64,000 nucleotides of DNA, taken from the NCBI GenBank assembly GCA_963842355.1, contig CAWJGC010000004.1:1426001-1490000 (forward strand), in the 5' to 3' direction. The position numbers were made by a program, and so were the translations under genes. This document shows, piece by piece, positions 1-7,828 of the stretch. The DNA comes from JASHPR01 sp963842355 (lineage in GTDB: Bacteria; Actinomycetota; Actinomycetes; Streptosporangiales; Streptosporangiaceae). How positions within the stretch are numbered: position 1 is the first letter of the stretch; the number at the start of each line of letters is the position of its first letter. The notes under the pieces were generated by a model. That model did no database searches. It saw only the letters and a program-made list of their open reading frames with translations, and was not told the origin of the DNA.

Positions 1-1
1 T

Positions 2-49
2 ACCGCGGCCGTGGTAGCCGGGAAAGCCGCTGCCGGCACGACGACGTGA
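2..49 (+). CDS. possible C-terminal tail of an upstream gene (partial)
   Basis: An open frame enters from the left edge and ends at the TGA at 47-49 (last residues AAAGTTT). It could be the end of a gene lying upstream of the MMPL transporter, but 15 residues are too few to identify. It may equally be non-coding. Confidence 0.15.
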   Translation, partial: TAAVVAGKAAAGTTT

Positions 50-112
50 GCCTCCCGCCCCGGCATCGTGGGGGCCCAGTGCGTGAGTGCCGTCACCTGT
101 GGGGAGCGATTC

Positions 113-2500
113 GTGAATGGGGTCTTTACGGCGATCGGGCAGCTGGCCGTGCGGTTCCGGTGGCCGATCCTGGTCGCGTGGGTCGTAGCCGCGTTCGCGG
201 TCCAGGCGTTCTTGCCGAGCCTGAGCAACCAGGTGCAAAACAACAACCAGGACTTCCTGCCGGCCAGCGCGCCCAGCGTGCGAGCGGCGTCTCTGGCCGC
301 CCCGTTCGGCATGAACGATGTGCAACCGGTGCCGGTGGTGGCGGCCCGTTCGGGCCTGAAACTCACCGCGGCCGACGTCGCTGCGGTCAGCGCGCTGCGG
401 GAGCGGCTGCGGACCGTGCCCGGAGTGGCCAGCGTGCGCGACCTCGGCCGGTCGCCGGACGGGGAGGCCGAGGAACTGCTGGTGCTGGCGCGCGTGGGCG
501 GCGGGATGATGTCGGACCAGTCCACCGTCCTGGTGGACGCGCTGCGAGCCAAGATCCCCCCTGCGGCGCTGCCGGCCGGCCTTCAGGTACACCTGGCCGG
601 TGACCTGGCCGGCCAGGTCGACGAGAACGCGAGCTCGAACTCGACCGGGAACGGCATCCTGAACATCGCCGCGGTGTTCATCGTCGTGCTGCTCGTGGTG
701 ATCTTCCGGTCGCTGCTCGCGCCGCTGCTGACGCTCGCGCCCGCGTTCTTGTCGGTGAGCGTCTCGGGCGGCCTGGTGGCCGAGGCCGCCCGGCACGGGC
801 TGAAGGTGTCGAGCATGGCCCAGTTGCTGTTGATCGTTCTGGTGCTCGGCGCCGGTACCGACTACGGGCTGTTCCTGGTGTTCCGGACCCGCGAGGAGCT
901 TCGCGCCGGGCTGGCGCCCAGGGACGCGGTGGCCCGGGCCCTGGCCCGGGTCGGCGAGTCGATCACGTTCTCGGCGGCCACGGTCGTCGCCGCGCTGCTC
1001 TCGCTGCTGGCCGCCACGTTCGGCCTGTACTCGGACATGGCGCTGCCGCTGGCCATCGGGATCGGCGTGATGCTGGCGGCCGGGCTCACCCTGCTGCCCG
1101 CGCTGCTGGCCATCTTCGGGCGGGCGGTGTTCTGGCCGAGCGCGACAGCGGCGGGCGCGGGCGGGGGCACGGGTGCGGGTGCGGGTGCGGGCCCGGGCCC
1201 GGGCCCGGGCCCGGGCGCCGGGCGGGCCGGGCTCTGGGGGGCGTGGGCGGCCCGGATCGTCCGCCGTCCCGCGCTGACCCTGGCCGGCGGGGTCATCGTG
1301 TTCGGCCTGCTGGCCGCCGCCTCGCTCGGCTACCGGGCCGGCGGATTCGGAGGGCAGGCGACCGGGCCGGCCGGCAGCGACTCCGCCGCGGGCAACGCCC
1401 TGCTGGCCAGGCATTTCCCTGCGGCCACGGCTAACCCGACCAACCTCGTGTTCAGGCTGCCGGCGCCCGCCTGGCGGCCGGACCAGGCCGCCGCGCTGGC
1501 CGCCGCGACCCGCCTGCTGACGCAGAGCGCCCTGCTGCGCGGGGTGAGCGGCCCGCTCGACCCGGCGGGAGCGTCGCTGACCCCGGCCGAGTATGCCGTG
1601 CTGCGCTCAGCACTCGGCCCGGCCGTCGCGCTTCCCGCCGCGCCGCCGCCGGGTACCCGTGTCGCCGCGCCCGTGTACGAGGCCTACCGCGCCACCGCGA
1701 ACTACGTCAGCCCGGACGGCCGGGTTGCGTTGTTCGAAGTCGGACTGGCCGCCGGGGACCCGGACACGACCGCGGCGATGAACGCCATCCCGGCGGTCCG
1801 TGCGGACACCGCCGCGGTGGCGCGCTCCATGCGGGCCGTCGCCTGGGGCGTCGCGGGCCCGGCCGCCGCGCAGTACGACGTGAGCACCACGTCAAGCCGC
1901 GACCTCGCCCGGGTGATCCCGCTGGCGATCGTGGTGATCGGCGTGCTGCTGGCCCTGGTGTTGCGCAGCCTGGTCGCGCCGTGGTACCTGATCGCCTCGG
2001 TGGCTCTGTCCTACTTCGCGGCGCTCGGCCTCTCGGTACTGGTGTTCATCGACATACACGGGTCCGGCGGGCTCGACTTCATCCTGCCGTTCCTGATGTT
2101 CCTGTTCCTGCTGGCGCTCGGCGAGGACTACAACATCCTGGTCATGACGCGGATCAGGGAAGAGGCACGGCAGATGCCGCTGGGCGCGGCCATCACCCGC
2201 GCCCTGAACGCCACCGGCACGACGGTCACGTCGGCCGGCCTGGTCCTGGCCGGCACCTTCGCGGTCTTCGCGATCGTCGGGGGCCGGGGGTCGGGTGGCA
2301 GCATGGTCATCGACGTCGGCACCGGCATCGGGCTCGGGATCCTCATGGACACGTTCCTGGTCCGGACCCTGCTGGTGCCTTCCACCGTCGCGCTGCTCGG
2401 GCGGTGGAACTGGTGGCCGTCCCGGCCGGGTGAGCGCGACGGCCGGCCCGATGCGGTTTCGGCCGCGGACTCCGCCCGGGAGAAGATCCGGCCCGGGTGA
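113..2500 (+). CDS. MMPL-family membrane transporter
   Basis: RND-superfamily MMPL transporter of 795 residues, probably exporting a lipid or hydrophobic compound. It has the classic duplicated layout: an N-terminal helix (about residues 10-30), an extracytoplasmic domain, then a helix bundle, all repeated. The signature GTDYGLFLVFR lies at about residue 248 and its counterpart GEDYNILVMTR at about 670; the Asp-Tyr pairs sit in the proton-relay helices of this family. A Gly/Ala/Pro low-complexity linker (about 347-373) separates the halves. I chose GTG 113 because GGGGAG sits six bases upstream; an in-frame GTG at 68 would add 15 unlikely residues. The window starts too close to show any regulator. 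The substrate cannot be told from sequence. Confidence 0.9.
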   Translation: MNGVFTAIGQLAVRFRWPILVAWVVAAFAVQAFLPSLSNQVQNNNQDFLPASAPSVRAASLAAPFGMNDVQPVPVVAARSGLKLTAADVAAVSALRERLRTVPGVASVRDLGRSPDGEAEELLVLARVGGGMMSDQSTVLVDALRAKIPPAALPAGLQVHLAGDLAGQVDENASSNSTGNGILNIAAVFIVVLLVVIFRSLLAPLLTLAPAFLSVSVSGGLVAEAARHGLKVSSMAQLLLIVLVLGAGTDYGLFLVFRTREELRAGLAPRDAVARALARVGESITFSAATVVAALLSLLAATFGLYSDMALPLAIGIGVMLAAGLTLLPALLAIFGRAVFWPSATAAGAGGGTGAGAGAGPGPGPGPGAGRAGLWGAWAARIVRRPALTLAGGVIVFGLLAAASLGYRAGGFGGQATGPAGSDSAAGNALLARHFPAATANPTNLVFRLPAPAWRPDQAAALAAATRLLTQSALLRGVSGPLDPAGASLTPAEYAVLRSALGPAVALPAAPPPGTRVAAPVYEAYRATANYVSPDGRVALFEVGLAAGDPDTTAAMNAIPAVRADTAAVARSMRAVAWGVAGPAAAQYDVSTTSSRDLARVIPLAIVVIGVLLALVLRSLVAPWYLIASVALSYFAALGLSVLVFIDIHGSGGLDFILPFLMFLFLLALGEDYNILVMTRIREEARQMPLGAAITRALNATGTTVTSAGLVLAGTFAVFAIVGGRGSGGSMVIDVGTGIGLGILMDTFLVRTLLVPSTVALLGRWNWWPSRPGERDGRPDAVSAADSAREKIRPG
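1153..1230 (+). repeat. Gly/Ala/Pro microsatellite inside the MMPL gene
   Basis: Six-base units (GGTGCG then GGGCCC) repeat in frame and encode alternating Gly-Ala and Gly-Pro between the two halves of the transporter. It is a likely slippage hotspot and probably a flexible cytoplasmic linker. Confidence 0.8.
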
Positions 2501-2520
2501 GTGCGGCCGGTCTGGCCGGC

Positions 2521-2815
2521 CGGTATGGGGCGGTCCGGTGGGGGGCCCGGCGGTCGGCGGGGGGCCCGGCGGTCCGGCGGGGGGCGGTCCGGCGGGGGGC
2601 GGCCCGATGGGGGCGGCCCGGCGGGGGGCGGCCCGGCGGTCCGGCGGCGTTCAGGGCGCGGCTGATGGCCGGGTGCGGCGGTCGGGTGCCGACGGTCGGC
2701 TGGGAGTCGTCACCTTGGCCTCCCGGTCGTGATGCGTCCTTGAGGGCCGGCGCGACGGCCCGGCGGCCCGGTGGTCGGTGGCCCCGGCGGCCCGGTGGTC
2801 GGTGGCCCCGGCCGC
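2521..2815 (+). repeat. G-rich low-complexity intergenic repeats
   Basis: The 541 bp between the MMPL and DUF222/HNH genes (2501-3041) hold no convincing gene. Positions 2521-2660 are degenerate tandem copies of a C-G-G-C-G-G-G-G-G-G-C-type unit with repeated G runs. Positions 2757-2810 contain two near-perfect copies of a 24-bp unit built on GGTGGTCGGTGGCCCCGG. Open frames crossing this region are Gly/Arg/Pro-rich artefacts. Confidence 0.75.
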
Positions 2816-2909
2816 AGCTGCATAATCCTGCGGCCCACTGATCGATCCGGGCCGATCATGGCCGGCTCCGCATCCGCCGGGCGGGTCTGCATGACCAGCG
2901 CAAGCGCCG

Positions 2910-2955
2910 ACATAAGTTCCAAAATTTTTTTCGAGAAATCTTCGGTACAGTCACT
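2910..2955 (+). promoter_or_regulatory. A/T-rich tract, probable promoter region of the DUF222/HNH gene
   Basis: An A4T7 tract (2921-2931) and surrounding A/T-rich sequence stand out sharply from the G+C-rich background about 110 bp upstream of the DUF222/HNH start. TACAGT at 2946-2951 could be a -10 hexamer. No convincing -35 is visible. Confidence 0.4.
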
Positions 2956-3041
2956 CAGCTCGGCTGTTTTGTCGGTGCCGGCCGATAGCGTGGTTCGTAG
3001 ACCCACACCACCAGACCGCCTGCGGCGAGGAGGTGAACCCG

Positions 3042-5608
3042 ATGCCCGCCCCGATGCCTGATCCCGGCTCCGGCTCCGATGGCGAGCTGCCGCCCGGCGG
3101 TGCTGCCGGCCCGGAGGCAGGGCCGGAGCCGGGGAGCCTGTCCGCGGCGGGGCTGCCGGAGGGCCTGGATTACCAGGCGCTGCTGGAGGCGCTGGCGGCG
3201 TCGGGGGCGCTGGACACCGACCCCGACAACCAGGAGGCGGAGATCGCCGAGCGGGAGGCGGCCGAGGCGGAGGGGCGGATGCTGGCGTGTGACCCGGCGG
3301 TCATCGCGGCGGGGGTGGTGGAGTTCATGGATCCGGGCCCGGCGCAGGCGGGGTGGCTGGGCGTGGCCGCCGCGGCCGCGGGCCGGCTGGATGAGGGCGC
3401 CCTGGCCGGGGTCGCGGTCGCGGCCCGGCGGCTGGGGTCGTGGGCGCAGGCGTGCGAGCTGGGCTCGGTCGCCCAGATCACCGCGCGGGCCGCCGCCGCC
3501 GACCGGAGGATCGGGGTGGAGTCCGACGGGCGGCCGGTGCGGTTGTGCCGGGATGCGATCGGGCAGGTGCAGCTGGCGTTGATGCTGACCGGGTACGGCG
3601 CGGCGGACTGGGCCAGCCTCGGTATCACCTTGGCGTGGCGGCTGCGGGCGACGGGGGCGGCGCTGGCGGCGGGGCGGATCGACCTGGGCCGGGCCGAGGT
3701 GATCGCCGCGGCGACGTCGGTGCTGGACCAGGACGCCGCGCGGGCGGTGGAGGCGAAGATCTTGCCCGGCGCGGGGACGGTCACGAAGGCGTATGTGCAG
3801 GAGCGGGCGCGGCGGGCGGTGATCGCGGCCGACCCGGAGGGTGCGGAGCGGCGCCGCGAGGCGGCGGAGCGGCAGGCCAAGGTCAGCTTGTACGGGGATG
3901 AGGATCAGACCGCGACGCTGGCCGGGTCGAGGTTGCCGGCGGTGCACGCGGCGGCGGCGATGGCGCGGATCACCGCGATCGCCCGGGCGATGCAGGCGGC
4001 GGCCGGGGTCCGGGGCGGCCTGGACCGCTACCGGGCCCAGGTGATGCTGGCCCTGCTGCTGGGCACGCTGCCGCCGATCCCGCCCGCCCAGGGCGCGCCG
4101 CCCGACCCCGGCGAGCCCCCGCCCGGTGACGACTGCGACCCCGGTCCCGGGCCCGCAGCCGACGGTGGTCCCGGCCCCGCGGACCAGGACGGCCCCGGCC
4201 AGGACGGCCCCGGCCAGGACGGCCCCGGCCAGCCCGGCCCCGGCCAGCCCGGCCCCGGCTCTGGTCCTGCTGACTCCGCCGGTCGCGGTCCTGCTAACCC
4301 AGGCGGTCGCGGTCCTGGCGGCAGCGGCCCCGGTCTCGTTGACCCCGGCGGTCGCGGTCCTGGCGGCAGCGGCCCCGGTCTTGTTGACCCCGGCGGTCGC
4401 GGTCCTGCTGATCCCGGCCCTTACGACGACCTGCCCGCGCCGCGGGATGAGGACGCCCCGCCCGACGACGGCTTCGATGGCGACGGCGCGGGCGACGGCG
4501 CGGGCGCGTTCTGGGATCCGGCGGAGGAGGACGACGACCCGTACGGGACCGGTCCCGCCCCGCACTGGCCGGAGCTGGGCGTCATCCCGCCCGCGCTGGC
4601 CCGCCGCCCGGCCCGGCCCGCCCGCCCCGGCGGTGACCGCCGGGAGCGCGGCGCGCGGCCGGGCGGGCACGGGCGGCCGGTGCCCGGGCTGCTGGACGTG
4701 CTGCTGCCCTGGACCACCCTCGCCGGGCTCGCCGAGCGGCCCGGGACGCTGGGCCGGATCGGCCCGGTCACCGCCGCCCAGGCCCGCCTGCTCGCCGCCG
4801 CGGCCCAGGGCGACCCCGCCGCCCAGTGGCGGGTCATCGTCACCAACCCCGCCGGGCAAGCCCTCGCCGTCACCCGCATCCCCCGCCGCACCCGCCGCCG
4901 CCCGGCCCGTGACCGCCCCGGCGGCACCCGCGACGGCCCCGGCGGCACCCGCGACCGCCCGGCCCGCGACGGCCCGGCGGCCCCGGCGGCGCACGCGACG
5001 GCCCGGCCGCGTGCCGCGACGGCCCGCCGCCGGGGGCCGGGCTGGTCGGCCGGGTCACCGTGACCATCACCAGCGACACCATCACCACCGGCCTCCACCG
5101 GCGGACCCGGGCGGACCGGGGACCCCGGGCAGGCCTGGGCTGGACCCGGGCAGAGTCGCGGACCCAGTCCGGGCCGCCCGGGCTGCCCGGCCCGTCCGGG
5201 CCGCTGGCGCCGGCCGCCGCGGCCGCGCTGAAAGCCGCGGCCCGGGCGCTGGCCCGGGCCCGGGACCAGGCCGCCGCCGACCAGGCCGCGGGCGGCTGCG
5301 CGCACGCCGGCCAGTCCCCGGCCTACCGGCCGCCGCCGCGGCTGCGCGAGCACGTCATCGCCCGCGACGTCACCTGCCGCAACCCCGCCTGCCGCCAGCC
5401 CGCCTGGCGCGCCGACCTGGACCACACCATCCCCTGGGACCAGAACGGCCGGACCTGCTCGTGCAACATCGGCGGCGCCTGCCGCGCCGACCACCAGCTC
5501 AAACAACACCCCCGCTGGAAACTCCAGCAAACCGCGCCCGGCCAGTTCACCTGGACCGCCCCCGGCGGACGCAACTACACCACCCGCCCCGACGTCCACC
5601 CGGTGTAG
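3042..5608 (+). CDS. DUF222/HNH endonuclease (13E12-repeat family), frameshifted
   Basis: DUF222 domain (about 3100-4080), a long Pro/Gly/Asp-rich repeat linker (about 4090-4560), then an HNH nuclease module (5370-5500) with paired cysteines (CRNPAC) and the DLDHTIPW catalytic core. Start is ATG 3042, with AGGAGGTGA ending six bases upstream. The gene is split. The first frame ends at 5063; a second frame, apparently starting at GTG 5060, carries the HNH domain. Read upstream, the second frame continues as sensible protein (PGGARDGPAA..AGLVGRVTVTI), so the genuine break is a missing base in the C run at 4981-4984, not a real two-gene overlap. Corrected length is about 855 residues. Members are common, multicopy and mobile-like in actinomycetes; biological role unknown. 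Confidence 0.8.
4195..4410 (+). repeat. in-frame tandem repeats in the DUF222/HNH linker
   Basis: Two repeat families lie in frame: 15-bp units encoding GPGQD/GPGQP (4195-4258), then 45-bp units encoding a PGGRGPGGSGPGLVD-like segment (about 4300-4405, two nearly identical copies plus partials). They lengthen the linker between DUF222 and the nuclease. Confidence 0.75.
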
Positions 5609-5753
5609 CCCTCGACCGCACATGAACGCCGTGGCGTCACCGGACGAAAGGGTGGCGCCGTCGGAGGTGGTGCGCGGAGGCCCGCGCGACAGGGGCGGGC
5701 GGCAGGTGGCGGCCAACAAGCCAGAGCAAGCGCTGGATTGAGCCGAGCGCCGG

Positions 5754-5897
5754 TCACCCCATCATCTTGCAGCCGGTCACCGCCACGGCCACACCCGTGA
5801 ACATCACCAGCCAGCGGAGCCACGTCGCTGCTGCGGCGAACCTGAATCGGGCGGTGAGCTTCGCGATCAGGGCGAGGGCAGAAGGGAGAGTGATCAT
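5754..5897 (-). CDS. possible small membrane protein
   Basis: A 47-codon frame starting ATG 5897 encodes a basic N-terminus (KLTARFRF) followed by one hydrophobic helix (WLRWLVMFTGVAVAVTGC). Only a weak Shine-Dalgarno (AAGG) precedes it, and I recognise no family. It lies in the 404-bp space 5609-6012 between the HNH gene and DUF1989; apart from it I see nothing there. It may be chance. Confidence 0.25.
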   Translation of the reverse strand: MITLPSALALIAKLTARFRFAAAATWLRWLVMFTGVAVAVTGCKMMG

Positions 5898-6012
5898 GCC
5901 TTGACGATCGCAGTCGCGGGTCAGCTTGTCGTCGCCCGCGTACCGTATCTTCGCGCTACCACGATCGTGGCAGGCTTCCCTGATCCATCGACTCCGCCGG
6001 GGGCTTCGGTGC

Positions 6013-6636
6013 TCAGCCGTGATCTACCGCATCCGGCGTCAGGATCCGGTAGGACACGTCCGATGGCCGCTGGCCCTGACCGTTGACCGGCGTCAGGTCC
6101 TGTGGGCACGCCGACATGACCACGATCAGATCGGTCTCGGCGCGCAACTGCACCAGGTCGCCCGGCCGGCTGCGCGGTGCCTCGAAGCGCAGGGTTCCGT
6201 CGGAGGTCCATGGGACGTTCATGAAGAGGTTGAACGGCGCGGGCAACGGCGGCGGAGGAATTTCCAGTTCCCGCAGTGCGGCGGCGAAGTTGTCGTGGCA
6301 GTTGTCGTGATAGCCGGGATAGCCGAGCATCCGGTAGCGCGTGGCGTCACAGCTGGCCATCAAGGTGTCGTGGATTCCCGGGCTGGTGTCGGCGGTGAGC
6401 GTCATCAGGGGGCGGCGCTCGTTGCTGTACAGGGCGTCGCCCATGCGGGGGACCAGGCGCCCCAGGGCCACGCGGGTGTGCTCCATGGACATGTGCTCGG
6501 CGAAATTCGGCGGGCACAGCGCCCAGAGGTCCACGACCTGCGTTCCGACCGGGTTGATGATCTCGATCGTGGATCCTTCAGGCACGCGTGCGGCCCGGCC
6601 CTGGCGTGCGGGGATCGTCACCGTCTGATCGGCCAT
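6013..6636 (-). CDS. DUF1989 / urea carboxylase-associated family protein
   Basis: About 207 residues. The fold is recognised by VPEGSTIEIINPVGTQVVDL near the N-terminus, then the FAEHMSMEHTR, NERRPLMTL and HDTLMASCDATRYRMLG segments and the NLFMNVPW motif, all typical of DUF1989 proteins (urea amidolyase-associated proteins UAAP1/2 and related enzymes). The His and Cys residues in these segments probably bind a metal. I chose ATG 6636 because GGGAGG lies four bases upstream; the frame stays open further upstream but loses coding character. Divergent from the DinB-like gene. No urea carboxylase genes are nearby, so a role in urea metabolism is not supported by context. Confidence 0.8.
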   Translation of the reverse strand: MADQTVTIPARQGRAARVPEGSTIEIINPVGTQVVDLWALCPPNFAEHMSMEHTRVALGRLVPRMGDALYSNERRPLMTLTADTSPGIHDTLMASCDATRYRMLGYPGYHDNCHDNFAAALRELEIPPPPLPAPFNLFMNVPWTSDGTLRFEAPRSRPGDLVQLRAETDLIVVMSACPQDLTPVNGQGQRPSDVSYRILTPDAVDHG

Positions 6637-6683
6637 GGCCCCTCCCAAGTCAGCTACCGTCGCCATCCTTACGGGCCGAACCG

Positions 6684-6759
6684 CCCGGCAGCAAGCCAGC
6701 GGGCAGGCGCCGGCGCCTCCTGGTGGGCATGGCTCGCCGCCGGGCAGCAGGCCAGCGGG
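6684..6759. promoter_or_regulatory. candidate operator between DUF1989 and DinB-like genes
   Basis: A perfect 14-bp palindrome AGGCGCCGGCGCCT (6705-6718) is flanked by two near-identical direct repeats, CCCGGCAGCAAGCCAGCGGG (6684-6703) and a copy at about 6740-6759. Position between two divergent starts suggests a regulatory site, but GC-rich palindromes also arise by chance in such DNA. Confidence 0.35.
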
Positions 6760-6770
6760 GTAAGTCAAGA

Positions 6771-7349
6771 ATGTCAGCACCCCGCTGCATCATTGAGGCC
6801 ATGACAGATCCCGCGCTCATCGCTGAGGCCATGACAGATCCCGCGCTCATCGCTGAGGCCATGACGGATCCCGGACCGGTCGTGGACGATCGGCATCCCG
6901 CCGCCGTCATCACGGAAATGGTGAACCATGTGCTCGAACTGGCCGCGACCTGGCCACGGTGGGACGGGAGGCCGTTCGAGGTCCCTGTCGAGGGGGAAGC
7001 GCCGCGGACCTACACCCCGCACAAGGCGGTGCGGCGGGTGGCCGATCACCTCGTCGATCACCTCGCCGAACTCGACGCCCGCGTGGCCGGCCAGCCGACC
7101 GAGCCGGACGCCTGGCACGGCTCGATGGTCACCACGCCGGCGGACCTGGCGGCCTTCACCGCGGACGACCTGGACGAGGCCAGGAGCCGGCTGCGGCGCC
7201 TGGCGCAGATATGGGACGTCCGCCTGCGCTCGCTCAGCGACGAGCGGCTGGACGCGCCCGAGGGCGACGCCTGGACATTGCGCCAGGTAGCGTTCCACGT
7301 GGCGGAGTCGTCGTTCTACGCAGACTCGGTGGGTGCCCTGCCGGGATAG
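6771..7349 (+). CDS. DinB-like / four-helix-bundle protein
   Basis: Small helical protein with the DinB-superfamily pattern: TYTPHKAVRRVADHLVDHL early and WTLRQVAFHVAESSFYAD at the end, each providing a His as in metal-binding DinB/YfiT folds. The function of such stand-alone members is usually unknown (possibly thiol-dependent transferases). The start is ambiguous. In-frame ATGs lie at 6771, 6801, 6831 and 6861, the last three created by a 30-bp tandem repeat, giving 192 to 162 residues. Only the part after 6861 looks like conserved protein. The C-terminus is rather short for the family. Confidence 0.6.
   Translation: MSAPRCIIEAMTDPALIAEAMTDPALIAEAMTDPGPVVDDRHPAAVITEMVNHVLELAATWPRWDGRPFEVPVEGEAPRTYTPHKAVRRVADHLVDHLAELDARVAGQPTEPDAWHGSMVTTPADLAAFTADDLDEARSRLRRLAQIWDVRLRSLSDERLDAPEGDAWTLRQVAFHVAESSFYADSVGALPG
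6792..6872 (+). repeat. 30-bp tandem repeat duplicating the start region of the DinB-like gene
   Basis: Nearly three copies of a unit containing GAGGCCATGACAGATCCC; each encodes MTDPALIAEA and brings its own GAGG and ATG. The period is ten codons, so all ATGs stay in frame. Confidence 0.85.
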
Positions 7350-7409
7350 CGAATCCGGCCTCATTTCCGAACGGGCCCCGCCCGCCGACTCCAGGTACGC
7401 CCCGACGAG

Positions 7410-7449
7410 GGGCCGCGGGCCGCGTACATCATCGTGAAGTCGACATGGC
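7410..7449 (-). pseudogene. possible relic of a hemerythrin-like N-terminus
   Basis: Read on the minus strand, this stretch gives HVDFTMMYAARG, which resembles the start of actinobacterial hemerythrin-domain proteins (DFTMMYAAHDAFRRD-like). The reading does not continue as recognisable protein. Very short; may be coincidence. Confidence 0.2.
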
Positions 7450-7669
7450 CTCCGGGTCGGGCCAGCCGGGTAGACGTGACGTGCCTGGTGACGTCGTCAG
7501 TGATCATCGGGGCTCCTTGTGCTGGGCGGTCATGGCACCGGGTCGTTGGCGGCCGGCTAGCGCGCCATTCCCGACGCGTGTCTCGGTCCTAGCCAGCGTG
7601 CCGTCGCTGCCGATGGGCAGACATCCGCCACCTGGCCGGCGTTGTCGCGGGAAGTTCGCCCGGGGTCAT

Positions 7670-7794
7670 CGGCGCGCGGCCTGCGGGTGTCCAGCGCCCG
7701 CGCCGCGACCGAGCTCGGCTGGACGGTCAGGTCGCCCAGCTACCGCGAGGGACTGCGCCGCCTCGCCCGCCACTACACTCAGGCCGCGGCATGA
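7670..7794 (+). pseudogene. relic of the C-terminus of an NAD-dependent epimerase/dehydratase
   Basis: The frame ending at TGA 7792-7794 reads LRVSSARAATELGW, then SPSYREGLRRLARHY, closely resembling the last 35-40 residues of short-chain epimerase/dehydratases (the VSxAKxxxELGWxPxYPSxREGL pattern). Upstream in this frame a TAG lies at 7558-7560 and no cofactor-binding domain remains. I conclude this is a decayed gene. The rest of 7350-7828 contains nothing I recognise except the weak hemerythrin-like match. Confidence 0.5.
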
Positions 7795-7828
7795 ACGCGA
7801 TGCCGACGTCATGTGGCAGGGGAGCAGG

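Noticed and set aside
2497..2841. Gly/Arg/Ala-rich ORFs after the MMPL gene
   Set aside because: Pure translation of G-rich tandem repeats; no start signal or conserved segment.
2955..4994. 679-codon minus-strand frame opposite the DUF222 gene
   Set aside because: Low-complexity Arg/Gly/Pro protein mirroring the repeats of the real gene; no start signal.
5060..5608. Independent HNH gene translationally coupled by GTGA
   Set aside because: The same frame upstream of GTG 5060 is sensible protein and matches the linker, so a frameshift in one gene is the better explanation.
6959..7828. Long N-terminal extension of PimB' (another 290 codons)
   Set aside because: The extension runs out of frame through the DinB-like gene and relic region; the protein family starts at VLIVSNDFPP.
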